A stretch of 64,000 nt of DNA from an uncultured Clostridium sp. (GCA_903789665.1 CAIFEX010000013.1:16424-80423); one strand, 5' to 3'. Positions 1 to 8,560 are shown, numbered from the stretch's first letter. A program made the numbers and translations. Notes: a model not told the origin generated them from the sequence alone.

Positions 1-25
1 ATGTGTCCAAAATATTAATTTCCAT
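1..25 (-). CDS. 5' end of a probable homocitrate/2-isopropylmalate synthase-type gene (partial)
   Basis: Only the first eight codons lie in the window. Read on the minus strand they give MEINILDT, preceded by a good ribosome site (AAAGGTGA, about 4 bases before the ATG). In the LeuA/NifV/Re-citrate synthase family the N-terminus commonly reads xIxIxDTTLRDGEQ, so the fragment fits the start of such a TIM-barrel acyltransferase. This is inference from eight residues; any other protein starting this way is possible. It is transcribed away from the lipA region. Confidence 0.4.
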
Positions 26-97
26 AATCTCACCTTTCCTAATGCTTGATAGCTAAATCCCATACTTATATTTTGAGATTAATTAAAGTATAAACTA

Positions 98-110
98 TTA
101 CGTAGCGTAA
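98..110. promoter_or_regulatory. Palindrome TTACG-TAG-CGTAA between divergent genes
   Basis: A perfect 5-base inverted repeat with a 3-base centre lies in the 249-base divergent intergenic region between the leftward partial gene and the DUF6506 gene. Two CG steps in such AT-rich DNA stand out. It could be an operator; no regulator family is recognised. Nothing else in 26-274 could be assigned with confidence. Confidence 0.25.
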
Positions 111-274
111 ATATCAATGAGTGTGCTGCAATTGCTTTTAAATTCCCATTTTGAAATAGTTTTTTTCCCATAATTGGATTCCAGAGGATTTTTTAGAAAC
201 ATTTCAGTACTTGTAACACTGGATCAATTTATGCTTTAAAAATCAATAAAAAACACAGGAGGATTAATTGTACA

Positions 275-571
275 ATGAAAGCTGCATTTATTTTTTTGGC
301 ACCAGAGGCCAATCCTAAAATTCATAAAGCTATTATAAAAACACCTGAGATGGAACTTATCAGCATAGGTGTTTCAAGCTATGATGATGCTTGTAAAGTG
401 AGCGTGAGATTAGCTGTAGATAATGTTTCGGCAATAGAATTATGCGGTGGTTTTGGAATAGACGGTACCGCCAGAGTGAAAAATGCCGTAAGAAATAAAA
501 TACCTGTAGGGGTGGTAAGGTTTGATATCCATCCGGGACTTGAGAATAAAAGTGGAGATGAAATTTTCTAG
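275..571 (+). CDS. DUF6506 family protein
   Basis: A 98-residue protein beginning MKAAFIFLAP with a conserved ELCGGFG segment near residues 56-62 and VGVVRFDIHPG near 78-88, which I recognise as the DUF6506 family. Its function is not known. The GGAGG ribosome site at about 258-262 supports the ATG. It has no signal peptide or membrane segment, so it should be cytosolic. The stop is 33 bases before lipA in the same direction, so the two are probably co-transcribed; a role linked to lipoate or the 2-oxoacid dehydrogenase complex is only a guess from position. Confidence 0.75.
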   Translation: MKAAFIFLAPEANPKIHKAIIKTPEMELISIGVSSYDDACKVSVRLAVDNVSAIELCGGFGIDGTARVKNAVRNKIPVGVVRFDIHPGLENKSGDEIF

Positions 572-604
572 TTGGAGATTGGATAAAAGAAGGGAGGAGT
601 TTTA

Positions 605-1471
605 TTGAATTCGAGACCTGAATGGTTAAAAATGAGAGCACCGGATTCAGGTGTGTTGGATAAAATGGAAAATATGCTAGATAAGCTTTCACTTCATACG
701 GTTTGTGAAAGTGCAAATTGTCCCAACATAGGGAGATGTTTCAAGAACAAGACGGCTACTTTTATGGTTATGGGAAACACCTGTACTAGAAACTGCAGAT
801 TTTGTGCTGTGGATAAGGGAAAACCGGAAAAGCTTGATTATGAAGAACCTAAGAACGTAGCCATTGCCAGTAAAAAACTTGGACTTAAACATACAGTTGT
901 AACTTCTGTTACAAGAGACGATTTAAAAGACGGTGGTGCGGGGCATTTTGTAAAGGTTATAAAAGCCATAAGAGAGGAAAATCCACAGTCCACTATAGAA
1001 CTTCTGATACCCGACTTAAATGGCAACTGGGATGCTTTGAGAAAAATACTTGATGCCGGACCGGATGTGCTGAACCATAATATTGAAACAGTAAGATCTC
1101 TGTACGATAAAGTCAGACCTATGGCAGTTTATGATAGATCTATCGAATTGCTGAGACAGGTAAAAATTTTCAATAAAGATATATACACCAAATGCGGCAT
1201 AATGTTGGGACTGGGGGAAACTGAAGCTCAGGTTGTAAAAGTAATGGATGATTTGATTAAAGTCAATTGCGACATGCTGACAATAAGCCAGTATCTCAGG
1301 CCATCCAGAAAGCATTTACCTGTTCTAGAATACATCCCGCCTGAAAAATTTGCAAGATACAGAGAAATAGCACTGCAAAAGGGGTTTAAAGTGGTTTTTT
1401 CAGGACCTTATATAAGAAGTTCCTATAGGGCCTTTGAAGGTATGAAAATGCTCGATAATTTAAAAAATTAA
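605..1471 (+). CDS. lipA: Lipoyl synthase (radical SAM)
   Basis: Inserts two sulfurs into protein-bound octanoyl groups to form lipoyl cofactors. The 288 residues show the LipA auxiliary-cluster motif CESANCPNIGRC (C34, C39, C45), the radical SAM motif CTRNCRFC (C60, C64, C67) and the C-terminal RSSYRA segment that supplies the serine ligand of the auxiliary cluster. The start is TTG with GGGAGGAG just upstream. The client is almost certainly the E2 lipoyl domain encoded at 5766-6953. No octanoyltransferase or lipoate ligase is in the window, so the octanoyl donor step must be encoded elsewhere. Confidence 0.96.
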   Translation: MNSRPEWLKMRAPDSGVLDKMENMLDKLSLHTVCESANCPNIGRCFKNKTATFMVMGNTCTRNCRFCAVDKGKPEKLDYEEPKNVAIASKKLGLKHTVVTSVTRDDLKDGGAGHFVKVIKAIREENPQSTIELLIPDLNGNWDALRKILDAGPDVLNHNIETVRSLYDKVRPMAVYDRSIELLRQVKIFNKDIYTKCGIMLGLGETEAQVVKVMDDLIKVNCDMLTISQYLRPSRKHLPVLEYIPPEKFARYREIALQKGFKVVFSGPYIRSSYRAFEGMKMLDNLKN

Positions 1472-1488
1472 TAATTTCCGCAAGCTAG

Positions 1489-1520
1489 ACACCGGCCTAA
1501 AAAGCCTGTTCTGTTTTTTT
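1489..1520 (+). terminator. Probable terminator after lipA
   Basis: A short imperfect stem (ACA..GGC / GCC-TGT, two bases bulged) around a CTAAAAA loop is followed by TCTG and a run of seven T. The stem is weak but the T run is strong. Confidence 0.4.
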
Positions 1521-1526
1521 AATTTT

Positions 1527-1556
1527 TTGAATTAACAAATATATGTATTGTATAAT
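1527..1556 (+). promoter_or_regulatory. Sigma-A-type promoter of the acoR-like gene
   Basis: TTGAAT (1527-1532), 18-base spacer, TATAAT (1551-1556), ending 49 bases before the ATG of the activator gene. Confidence 0.55.
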
Positions 1557-1604
1557 ATATACAGGAGTGTGTTATATCTCGTATAGAATTTAGGGGGAAG
1601 GATT

Positions 1605-3548
1605 ATGGGCTATATAGATAAAATTAAGGAGAAACGCCGTAGGTTTATAGAGTACAATGAAGTACCAGAAGATGTCAGGCCAGATATCATGGATTCATGG
1701 GTAAGATGCAAGAATTACGGAGTTGGTGAAAACAGCAACAAAGCCAATATTCTTTCTAAAAGCGAATTTGATGCCGTACTTGAGGAAAAAAAAGAGTTTA
1801 TAAGAGTTTGTCTGCCTGTGATGTTGAACTTATATGAGATTTTAAAGGATACCAATTATTCAATTATATTGACGGACGAAAATGCAGTCATATTAAAAAT
1901 TTTGGGAAATGAAAGAATAATGACTGCAAACAGGAATTTAGATTTCTTGGAAGGGCGCAGATGGAAAGAGGAAGACGTGGGTACCAATGCTATAGGAACC
2001 TGTATTTATCTGGATAAACCTGTTTGGACACTAGGTGCGGAACACTATTGTAAAGAGCAACACAAGTGGACATGTTCTGCGGCACCGATACACAACAGCA
2101 GGGAAAAAATAATAGGATGTATTGATCTTTCAGGGAGTCTCGTAACTTTTCATTCACATACCCTTGGTATAGTGGTTGAGGCCTCTCATACCATACAGGA
2201 GAGGTTTGCCATAAGTGAGCACAGAAAATGGACGGAAGTGGCATTTAATTCAATAAAAGAGGGCATGCTGGTATTGGACAATAAGCTCAAAGTCAAATAT
2301 TTTAATGAAAAGATATGCAGCATATTTGGAATTGATAAGAATGAGATGTATGAACTTAACATGAAAATTCTGCTTAAAGATATAACCAGAGATATGTATG
2401 AGCTGGGCGGCAGTGGAAAGATTGCCTATAGAGAGGTAAGTCTTTATATAAAAAACAGAAGAATAGAATGTAATGTGAGTGTGACCCCTGTCCTTATGGG
2501 CGAAGATTATACTGGTTTTGTAATTGTTGTACAAGAGGCAGATACCATGCGGGGGGTGGTAAACAAAATAGCAGGTTTTTCTTCTAAATATGATTTTAAC
2601 AGTATACTCACCCGCAATCATAAAATGATGAACATAATTGAAGATGGAAAGAGAATAGCCCAAAATGAATGTACAGTATTGATAACAGGTGAAAGCGGGA
2701 CGGGAAAAGAATTGTTTGCCCATTCTATTCACAATGGTAGTAGAAGATGTAGGGGACCTTTTGTGGCCATAAACTGTGCGGCACTCCCGAAAGATCTTGT
2801 AGAAAGTGAACTGTTCGGTTATGAAAAAGGCACTTTTACAGGGGCATCCAAGGAGGGAAATCCCGGTAAGTTTGAACTTGCAAACGGGGGCACTATATTT
2901 TTAGATGAAATTGGAGAATTACCTCTTGAAATTCAATCGAAACTTCTGAGGGTTTTGGACAATCATACTGTTGCCAGGATTGGTGGAAAATATGAGAGAA
3001 ATCTGAATGTTAGAATTGTGGCAGCCACTAATAGGGACCTTATAAAAGAGATAAATGCAAGAAATTTTAGAAGCGATTTGTATTTTAGGTTAAACGTGTT
3101 TAATCTGAGGCTAATTCCGTTAAGAGAGCGGAGAGAAGATATAGAAATGTTTGTAGATTTCTTTTTAAACAGGTTGAGTAAGAAAAACGAAATACAGGTG
3201 AAACACGTGGATAGAGAGTTTATAGATATCATAAAAAACTACAACTGGCCCGGGAATGTAAGGGAACTTGAAAATGTGGTTCAAAGAGCATATTATCTAT
3301 CCAAGAATGGAATTATAACAGCTTCCCTAATACCTGAATATATAGTGGAAAGTGTTAAAAATGACGAGGATTATATAATCCTTGAAGATAAATCGAAACG
3401 TGGAATAAAAACTGCAGAACAGGTGGAAAAAGAACTTATCGTTAAAGCACTGCAGCAGTGCAATGGTAATGTAATAGATGCAAGCAAGCTGATTGATATG
3501 GGTAAATCAACACTATATAGAAAAATCAAGAAATATAATTTGAAATGA
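1605..3548 (+). CDS. acoR: Sigma-54-dependent activator, AcoR-like (GAF-PAS-AAA+-Fis)
   Basis: A 647-residue enhancer-binding protein. An N-terminal GAF-like sensor (about 50-200) is followed by a PAS-like region (about 210-310), the AAA+ core with Walker A GESGTGKE and the sigma-54 contact loop, then a Fis-type helix-turn-helix at the end (NVIDASKLIDMGKSTLYRKI). The contact loop reads GTFTGA, not the usual GAFTGA. It opens sigma-54 promoters; the only candidate here is the -24/-12 site at 3660-3675 just downstream, so its targets are the E1-E2-E3 genes. AcoR proteins respond to acetoin; the true ligand here is inferred. GGGGGAAGG precedes the ATG. Confidence 0.85.
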   Translation: MGYIDKIKEKRRRFIEYNEVPEDVRPDIMDSWVRCKNYGVGENSNKANILSKSEFDAVLEEKKEFIRVCLPVMLNLYEILKDTNYSIILTDENAVILKILGNERIMTANRNLDFLEGRRWKEEDVGTNAIGTCIYLDKPVWTLGAEHYCKEQHKWTCSAAPIHNSREKIIGCIDLSGSLVTFHSHTLGIVVEASHTIQERFAISEHRKWTEVAFNSIKEGMLVLDNKLKVKYFNEKICSIFGIDKNEMYELNMKILLKDITRDMYELGGSGKIAYREVSLYIKNRRIECNVSVTPVLMGEDYTGFVIVVQEADTMRGVVNKIAGFSSKYDFNSILTRNHKMMNIIEDGKRIAQNECTVLITGESGTGKELFAHSIHNGSRRCRGPFVAINCAALPKDLVESELFGYEKGTFTGASKEGNPGKFELANGGTIFLDEIGELPLEIQSKLLRVLDNHTVARIGGKYERNLNVRIVAATNRDLIKEINARNFRSDLYFRLNVFNLRLIPLRERREDIEMFVDFFLNRLSKKNEIQVKHVDREFIDIIKNYNWPGNVRELENVVQRAYYLSKNGIITASLIPEYIVESVKNDEDYIILEDKSKRGIKTAEQVEKELIVKALQQCNGNVIDASKLIDMGKSTLYRKIKKYNLK

Positions 3549-3569
3549 TAATAGAGATTTTATTTTTCA

Positions 3570-3584
3570 TTCCCAAAATGGGAA
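3570..3584. promoter_or_regulatory. Possible upstream activator site for the AcoR-like protein
   Basis: Inverted repeat TTCCCA-AAA-TGGGAA with a third TTCCC half-site at 3593-3597, about 75-90 bases upstream of the -24/-12 promoter. Distance and symmetry fit an enhancer site for the adjacent activator. A weak terminator of the activator gene is the alternative, but no T run follows. Confidence 0.4.
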
Positions 3585-3659
3585 AGAAATAATTCCCGTT
3601 ATGAAAAATGTTCTTTGAATATTTGGCAAAATTAGGTCTCTAGTACTGAACTTTACACT

Positions 3660-3675
3660 TGGCATGAATATTGCT
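3660..3675 (+). promoter_or_regulatory. Sigma-54 (-24/-12) promoter of the dehydrogenase operon
   Basis: TGGCAT-N5-TTGCT matches the sigma-54 consensus TGGCAC-N5-TTGCW with correct GG to GC spacing. It lies between a sigma-54 activator gene and the E1 alpha gene, whose TTG start is 73 bases downstream. Confidence 0.85.
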
Positions 3676-3747
3676 TCGTGAATAAATAGACTGAAAGAAG
3701 AAATGCTGAATTTTCATATGTGTTTAATCTTATGGGGAGGGATTATT

Positions 3748-4746
3748 TTGGAAAAAATAGAGAAAAGGTCAAATGTAGAAGATACTGAGCTTATAGATAT
3801 CTATGACAAAATGTTAAAGATAAGGGCATTTGAAAACATGGCGAAAGACAATTTCGCAGAGGGAAAAATTCCAGGTTTTGTGCATCTATATATAGGAGAG
3901 GAGGCAATATCCTCTGCAGTTTGCGAAAATCTAACCGATGCCGACTATATAACAAGTACTCACAGAGGTCATGGCCATATAATAGCCAAAGGGGGAGAAC
4001 TTAAGTACATGGCTGCCGAACTCTTTGGAAAAGCCACCGGATATTGCAAGGGGAAAGGAGGCTCAATGCATATTGCCGACGCTACAAAGGGAATACTTGG
4101 TGCAAACGGTATAGTAGGTGCAGGTCAGGATATAGCCTTGGGTGCGGGAATGAGTGCTCAATACAGGGGAACGGATCAGGTATGTGTATGTTTCTTTGGG
4201 GATGACTCCACAAATCAGGGTACATTCCATGAATCGCTTAATATGGCAAGTGTATGGAAGCTGCCTATTGTCTATGTCTGTGAAAATAATGGATATGGGA
4301 TATCAACTTCGCAGAAAAGACACCAGAATATAAAAGATATATCTGTAAGGGCAAAAGCTTACAATATACCGGGAATTACAGTAGACGGAAATGATGCTGT
4401 AGCAGTTTATGCTGCTTCCCGAAAAGCCATAGAAAGGGCTAGGAGAGGTGAAGGACCAACTTTAATAGAATGTAAGACCTACAGGCAGAGAGGACATTTT
4501 GAAGGAGATTCTGCACCGTATAAACCAAAAAGTCAACAAGAGGCATGGCTTAAAAAGGATCCTATTCCGCGTTTTGAAAAATATATTCAGGAAAAAGGCG
4601 TTTTAAGTGACAGGGAAATTCAGCAGATGAAAAAATCTGTCGATGCTCAGATTAAGGAAGCAGTTGATTTTGCCATGAACAGCCCTGAGCCGGAACTGGA
4701 TTCTGTATTTGAAGACGTATACAGCGATATAAAAGAGGAGGTTTGA
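3748..4746 (+). CDS. acoA: 2-oxoacid/acetoin dehydrogenase E1 component, alpha subunit (TPP)
   Basis: Thiamine-diphosphate subunit that, with the next gene product, cleaves the substrate and passes the acyl or acetyl group to lipoyl-E2. The 332-residue protein has the TPP motif beginning GDDSTNQG and closing with CENN, and the HRGHGH segment of E1 alpha. The start is taken as TTG at 3748 because GGGGAGGG lies just 6 bases upstream; the ATG at 3703 has no such site and would add 15 residues. The neighbouring AcoR-like activator favours acetoin dehydrogenase; a pyruvate or branched-chain complex cannot be excluded by sequence reading. Confidence 0.88.
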   Translation: MEKIEKRSNVEDTELIDIYDKMLKIRAFENMAKDNFAEGKIPGFVHLYIGEEAISSAVCENLTDADYITSTHRGHGHIIAKGGELKYMAAELFGKATGYCKGKGGSMHIADATKGILGANGIVGAGQDIALGAGMSAQYRGTDQVCVCFFGDDSTNQGTFHESLNMASVWKLPIVYVCENNGYGISTSQKRHQNIKDISVRAKAYNIPGITVDGNDAVAVYAASRKAIERARRGEGPTLIECKTYRQRGHFEGDSAPYKPKSQQEAWLKKDPIPRFEKYIQEKGVLSDREIQQMKKSVDAQIKEAVDFAMNSPEPELDSVFEDVYSDIKEEV

Positions 4747-4751
4747 TAGAT

Positions 4752-5723
4752 ATGTCAAGAATAAGTTTTTCACAGGCAATAAAAGATGCTATGTGCACCA
4801 GGATGCGACAGAACAAGAATGTACTGCTCTTTGGTGAAGATGTGGGCCCTTTTGGAGGATGTTTCGGCGTAAGTAAAGGTATGCATGAAGAATTTGGAGA
4901 GATGAGAGTTAGAGATACACCCATTTCTGAAGGTGCCATTTTAGGATGTGCAATCGGATCGGCTGCTACAGGGCTAAGACCCATTGCAGAGCTTATGTTC
5001 ATGGATTTTATGACCGTTGGAATGGATATGCTCGCAAATCAGGCAGCAAAATTAAGGTACATGTTTGGCGGCAAAATAAATTTGCCCATGGTAGTGAGAG
5101 TACCATGTGGAGCTGGATTTCAGGGAGCAGCCCAGCACTCGCAGTGTCTTGAAGCCTGGGTTACGCATGTACCCGGTCTGAAAGTGGTTTATCCGACTAC
5201 AGCGGCAGATGCATACGGATTGATGCTTACCTCGATAGACGATGACAATCCTGTTGTATTTATTGAACACAAAGGTCTTTATCCTAAAAAAGATGAAGTA
5301 GATGAAAATGCAGATCCAATACCTTTTGGAACTGCGGATATAAAAAAAGAAGGAAAAGATGTCACCATAATAGCCACAGGAAGAATGGTCGATGAGGCCC
5401 TGTCCGCAGCTCAAGACCTTTTAAAGGAAGGTGTTGATGCAGAGGTGATAGATCCGAGAACTCTTTTCCCTTTTGATAAAGATACAGTGTTTGATTCAGT
5501 GAAAAAGACCAACAGGGTGGTAGTTGTAACCGAAGAAGCTAAGAGAGGTGGTTTTGGCGGAGAAATATCCGCAGTGATAAGTGAAGAGATGTTTGATTAT
5601 CTGGATGCACCTGTAGTGAGAATTGGAAATTATAATGTTCCGATACCATTTTCGCCTAAACTTGAAAATTATGTACTGCCTAATTCAAATAAAATATCGG
5701 CTGCTGTAAAGAAAACGTTATAG
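4752..5723 (+). CDS. acoB: 2-oxoacid/acetoin dehydrogenase E1 component, beta subunit
   Basis: Transketolase-like beta half of the heterotetrameric E1. The 323 residues begin with the family pattern (ISFSQAIKDAM, then LLFGEDVGPFGG) and include the EAWVTHVPGLKVVYPTTAAD segment and a C-terminal transketolase domain (about 190-320). ATG 4752 is chosen because AGGAGG at 4736-4741 is 10 bases upstream; the in-frame TTG at 4743 is too close to it. It starts 5 bases after the acoA stop, so the two subunits are translationally linked. Confidence 0.9.
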   Translation: MSRISFSQAIKDAMCTRMRQNKNVLLFGEDVGPFGGCFGVSKGMHEEFGEMRVRDTPISEGAILGCAIGSAATGLRPIAELMFMDFMTVGMDMLANQAAKLRYMFGGKINLPMVVRVPCGAGFQGAAQHSQCLEAWVTHVPGLKVVYPTTAADAYGLMLTSIDDDNPVVFIEHKGLYPKKDEVDENADPIPFGTADIKKEGKDVTIIATGRMVDEALSAAQDLLKEGVDAEVIDPRTLFPFDKDTVFDSVKKTNRVVVVTEEAKRGGFGGEISAVISEEMFDYLDAPVVRIGNYNVPIPFSPKLENYVLPNSNKISAAVKKTL

Positions 5724-5765
5724 GGATATTTGAATATGTAATTCAGATTTTAGGAGGTTTTTTTA

Positions 5766-6953
5766 ATGAGTTGTATTGAAGTAATGCCAAAGCTTGGGAT
5801 GACTATGAAAGAGGGAACTTTGGTAAACTGGCATAGGAATGAAGGGGAGACGGTAAAAGAAGGTGAAATTCTCTTTGAAGTTGAGACTGACAAACTTACA
5901 AATGAAATAGAAGCCAAAGAGGACGGTGTGCTCAGAAAAGTACTTGTTAATGAAGGCGAAACTGTTAAATGTCTTACGCCGGTTGCAATAATAGCCGGTA
6001 AAGATGAAGACATTTCAGGGCTTTTAAAACAGGCGGAAGCTGGAGGCAGCAAGGCAGCAGCCCATAAAACCAGTACCAAAGAAAAAATTGAAGATGAAAA
6101 CATTGATACTGCAGACATTGAAACTCACAGGGTTAAAGTATCGCCTGCAGCTGCAAAGCTGGCAAAAGAACTGAATGTGGATCCTTCAAGCATAAAGAAA
6201 AATGGAAGGATAATGAAAAAAGATATACTTGAAGCTTCTAAAACATCTAAAGCAGTGGAAATGCAGCACACTTCAAACAGAGGCGAAAAAACAGTAAAGA
6301 TGTCCAATATGAGGAAAGTAATTGCGGAGAGGATGAAGAAAAGTGCCAGTATATCGCCTGCTGTCACTTATAATATGACTATGGATACTTCGGAACTCAA
6401 AAGGCTAAAAAACAGCATTAAAGATATCTTCAAAGTTACCTATACAGATTTACTTATAAAGATAGTTTCACAGGTGCTTAAAGAATTTCCGCTGGCCAAC
6501 TGTTCCGTAGAGAGGGATGCGTTTATTTTAAAAGACTATGTAAATATGGGAGTGGCAGTTGCCCTGGATGACGGACTTCTTGTTCCCGTAATAAAAAATT
6601 GCGATATAAAAGGACTTAGACAGATTACAGCTGAATTCAATGAGCTTGTAGAAAAAGCCAGGGAAAATAAATTGGTCCCGGATGATTTAACTGGAGGAAC
6701 TTTTACCATAACAAATTTAGGTATGTTCGGTATAGATACTTTTTCCCCTATTATAAATCAGCCCGAGGTAGCTATTTTGGGAGTTAATAAGATTGTGAAT
6801 ACGCCGGTAGTGGTAAACGGGCAAATAATTGTAAGACCGCTTATGAGTATGTCGCTTACAGCAGATCACAGGGCCATAGACGGAGCTTATGCAGCCCGGG
6901 TTCTGCAGAGAATCAAACAGTATGTAGAAAAACCCGGATTGCTTGTACTTTGA
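5766..6953 (+). CDS. acoC: Dihydrolipoamide acyl/acetyltransferase E2 component
   Basis: Core of the complex; transfers the acyl group from lipoyl-lysine to CoA. The 395 residues contain one lipoyl domain (about 1-78, lipoyl lysine K43 in VETDKLTNEIEA), a charged linker, a peripheral subunit-binding domain (about 120-155) and a catalytic domain ending with the active-site DHRAIDG motif. TAGGAGG precedes the ATG. Its lipoyl lysine is the evident target of LipA encoded 4 kb upstream. Confidence 0.93.
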   Translation: MSCIEVMPKLGMTMKEGTLVNWHRNEGETVKEGEILFEVETDKLTNEIEAKEDGVLRKVLVNEGETVKCLTPVAIIAGKDEDISGLLKQAEAGGSKAAAHKTSTKEKIEDENIDTADIETHRVKVSPAAAKLAKELNVDPSSIKKNGRIMKKDILEASKTSKAVEMQHTSNRGEKTVKMSNMRKVIAERMKKSASISPAVTYNMTMDTSELKRLKNSIKDIFKVTYTDLLIKIVSQVLKEFPLANCSVERDAFILKDYVNMGVAVALDDGLLVPVIKNCDIKGLRQITAEFNELVEKARENKLVPDDLTGGTFTITNLGMFGIDTFSPIINQPEVAILGVNKIVNTPVVVNGQIIVRPLMSMSLTADHRAIDGAYAARVLQRIKQYVEKPGLLVL

Positions 6954-6993
6954 GGCAGAATGTAATGAATTTCGATTTGGGAGGTTTTTGAAA

Positions 6994-8481
6994 ATGAGCT
7001 GCTTTAATGCAATGCCAAAACTGGAAATGACAGGTCAGGGAGAAAAGAAGGAGTATGGGAAAAATAACACCGGAAAAACGGAAGGCCTGAAACCCAGGAA
7101 TGTGGTGGTGATAGGTGGAGGACCGGGTGGTTATATATCCGCCATACGTTCTGCCCAGCTTGGAAATAAGGTAACTCTTATTGAGAAGGCAGAACTCGGT
7201 GGAACTTGTTTGAATGTAGGATGTATACCTACAAAGACACTACTTTATTCTGCAGAATTGTTCAGTGAAATTAAAAATAGCAGGAATATGGGAATTGATG
7301 TGAGTGAAGTTAGTATAAACTGGAAAAATCTTCAGAAAAGGAAAAAAAGAATAGTAAAAAAGCTTGTTTCAGGAGTAAAGAGCCTGCTTGCTTACAATAA
7401 GGTAAGTGTAATAAAAGGATCCGCAAAAATGGAAACTGAGAATTCCATTTTAGTTACAAAAGAAGAAGGTGAAATTGAAAAAATTTATTTTGACGATGCA
7501 GTGATTTCTACAGGTTCCGTACCATTTGCACCATTAATACCCGGAATAGGACTTGAAGGCGTGCTTGACAGTACTGACGCACTTAATTTAAAGTCGCTGC
7601 CCGAAACAATTGTGATCATAGGGGGCGGAGTAATAGGAGTGGAATTTGCAAGCCTTTTTAGCTCCCTTGGAAAGAAAGTTACTATCTTAGAAATGCTTCC
7701 ATTTATTCTGCCGCCTATAGACAGGCAAATTTCAAGTTTGATTGCCAGAGGATTGGGAAAACAGGGTGTTTCATTAAATACCGAATGTAGAGTGGTTAAA
7801 GTGGAAAAAACAGAAGGGAGGCTTAAAGTTTACTTTATTAGGAAAGGCAAGGAAGCAAGCGTGGAAGCTGAAAAAGTGTTGGTAGCCATAGGAAGGCAGG
7901 CGAATACAGAAGATCTCAATTTGAAGAAAATTGGGATAAAAACGGGAAAAGGTCATATATGTGTGGACAATCATATGAAGACCAATATAGACAACATATA
8001 TGCCATAGGGGATTGTACAGGGAAGATTATGCTTGCCCATGTTGCTTCCGAACAGGGTGTAGTGGCCGCTGAAAATATATCAGGTCATAATGTTGAAATG
8101 GATTATAAGGCTGTACCATCTTGTGTATATACAAAACCTGAAGTAGCTTCGGTGGGTTTTACCGAGGAACAATTAAAGGAAAGTGGAATTGACTATAAAA
8201 CAGGGATTTTCCCGATGGGAGCCAACGGCAAAGCTGTGATTTCCAAAGAAACCGACGGGATAGTAAAAATTTTATCGGATAAAAAAACGGAAGAAATTCT
8301 AGGAGCCCACGTCATGGCACCAAGGGCTACGGATATTATAGGAGAAGCTGCACTAGCCATAAGACTTGAATCTACATTGGACGAAATCATTACTACAATA
8401 CACCCGCATCCTACAATAAGCGAAGCTTTTAAAGAAGCTGCGCTGGCTTCTCAAAAAAGAGCGCTTAATTCTATTAATTAA
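6994..8481 (+). CDS. acoL: Dihydrolipoamide dehydrogenase (E3) with a vestigial N-terminal lipoyl segment
   Basis: FAD flavoprotein that reoxidises dihydrolipoyl-E2 with NAD. From about residue 32 it shows the FAD-binding GGGPGGY motif, the redox disulfide GGTCLNVGCIPT, an NAD-binding GGGVIGVEF motif and the C-terminal HPHPTISE with the active-site histidine. ATG 6994 follows GGGAGG by 8 bases; the upstream in-frame ATG at 6943 lies inside acoC and has no ribosome site. The first 30 residues (MSCFNAMPKLEMT...) copy the start of the E2 lipoyl domain (MSCIEVMPKLGMT) and then stop. Some E3 proteins carry a whole lipoyl domain there; here only its first strand remains. Confidence 0.93.
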   Translation: MSCFNAMPKLEMTGQGEKKEYGKNNTGKTEGLKPRNVVVIGGGPGGYISAIRSAQLGNKVTLIEKAELGGTCLNVGCIPTKTLLYSAELFSEIKNSRNMGIDVSEVSINWKNLQKRKKRIVKKLVSGVKSLLAYNKVSVIKGSAKMETENSILVTKEEGEIEKIYFDDAVISTGSVPFAPLIPGIGLEGVLDSTDALNLKSLPETIVIIGGGVIGVEFASLFSSLGKKVTILEMLPFILPPIDRQISSLIARGLGKQGVSLNTECRVVKVEKTEGRLKVYFIRKGKEASVEAEKVLVAIGRQANTEDLNLKKIGIKTGKGHICVDNHMKTNIDNIYAIGDCTGKIMLAHVASEQGVVAAENISGHNVEMDYKAVPSCVYTKPEVASVGFTEEQLKESGIDYKTGIFPMGANGKAVISKETDGIVKILSDKKTEEILGAHVMAPRATDIIGEAALAIRLESTLDEIITTIHPHPTISEAFKEAALASQKRALNSIN

Positions 8482-8500
8482 AATTGAATACAATTTTGAT

Positions 8501-8537
8501 AATTCTAAGCTTTAATAAAAACATCAAGGCTTAGAAT
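8501..8537 (+). terminator. Hairpin after the dehydrogenase operon
   Basis: AATTCTAAGC-TT and AA-GGCTTAGAATT arms flank a 13-14 base loop. Only short T stretches follow, so termination may be partial. Confidence 0.45.
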
Positions 8538-8560
8538 TATTAATATAGGGGATGGTATGA

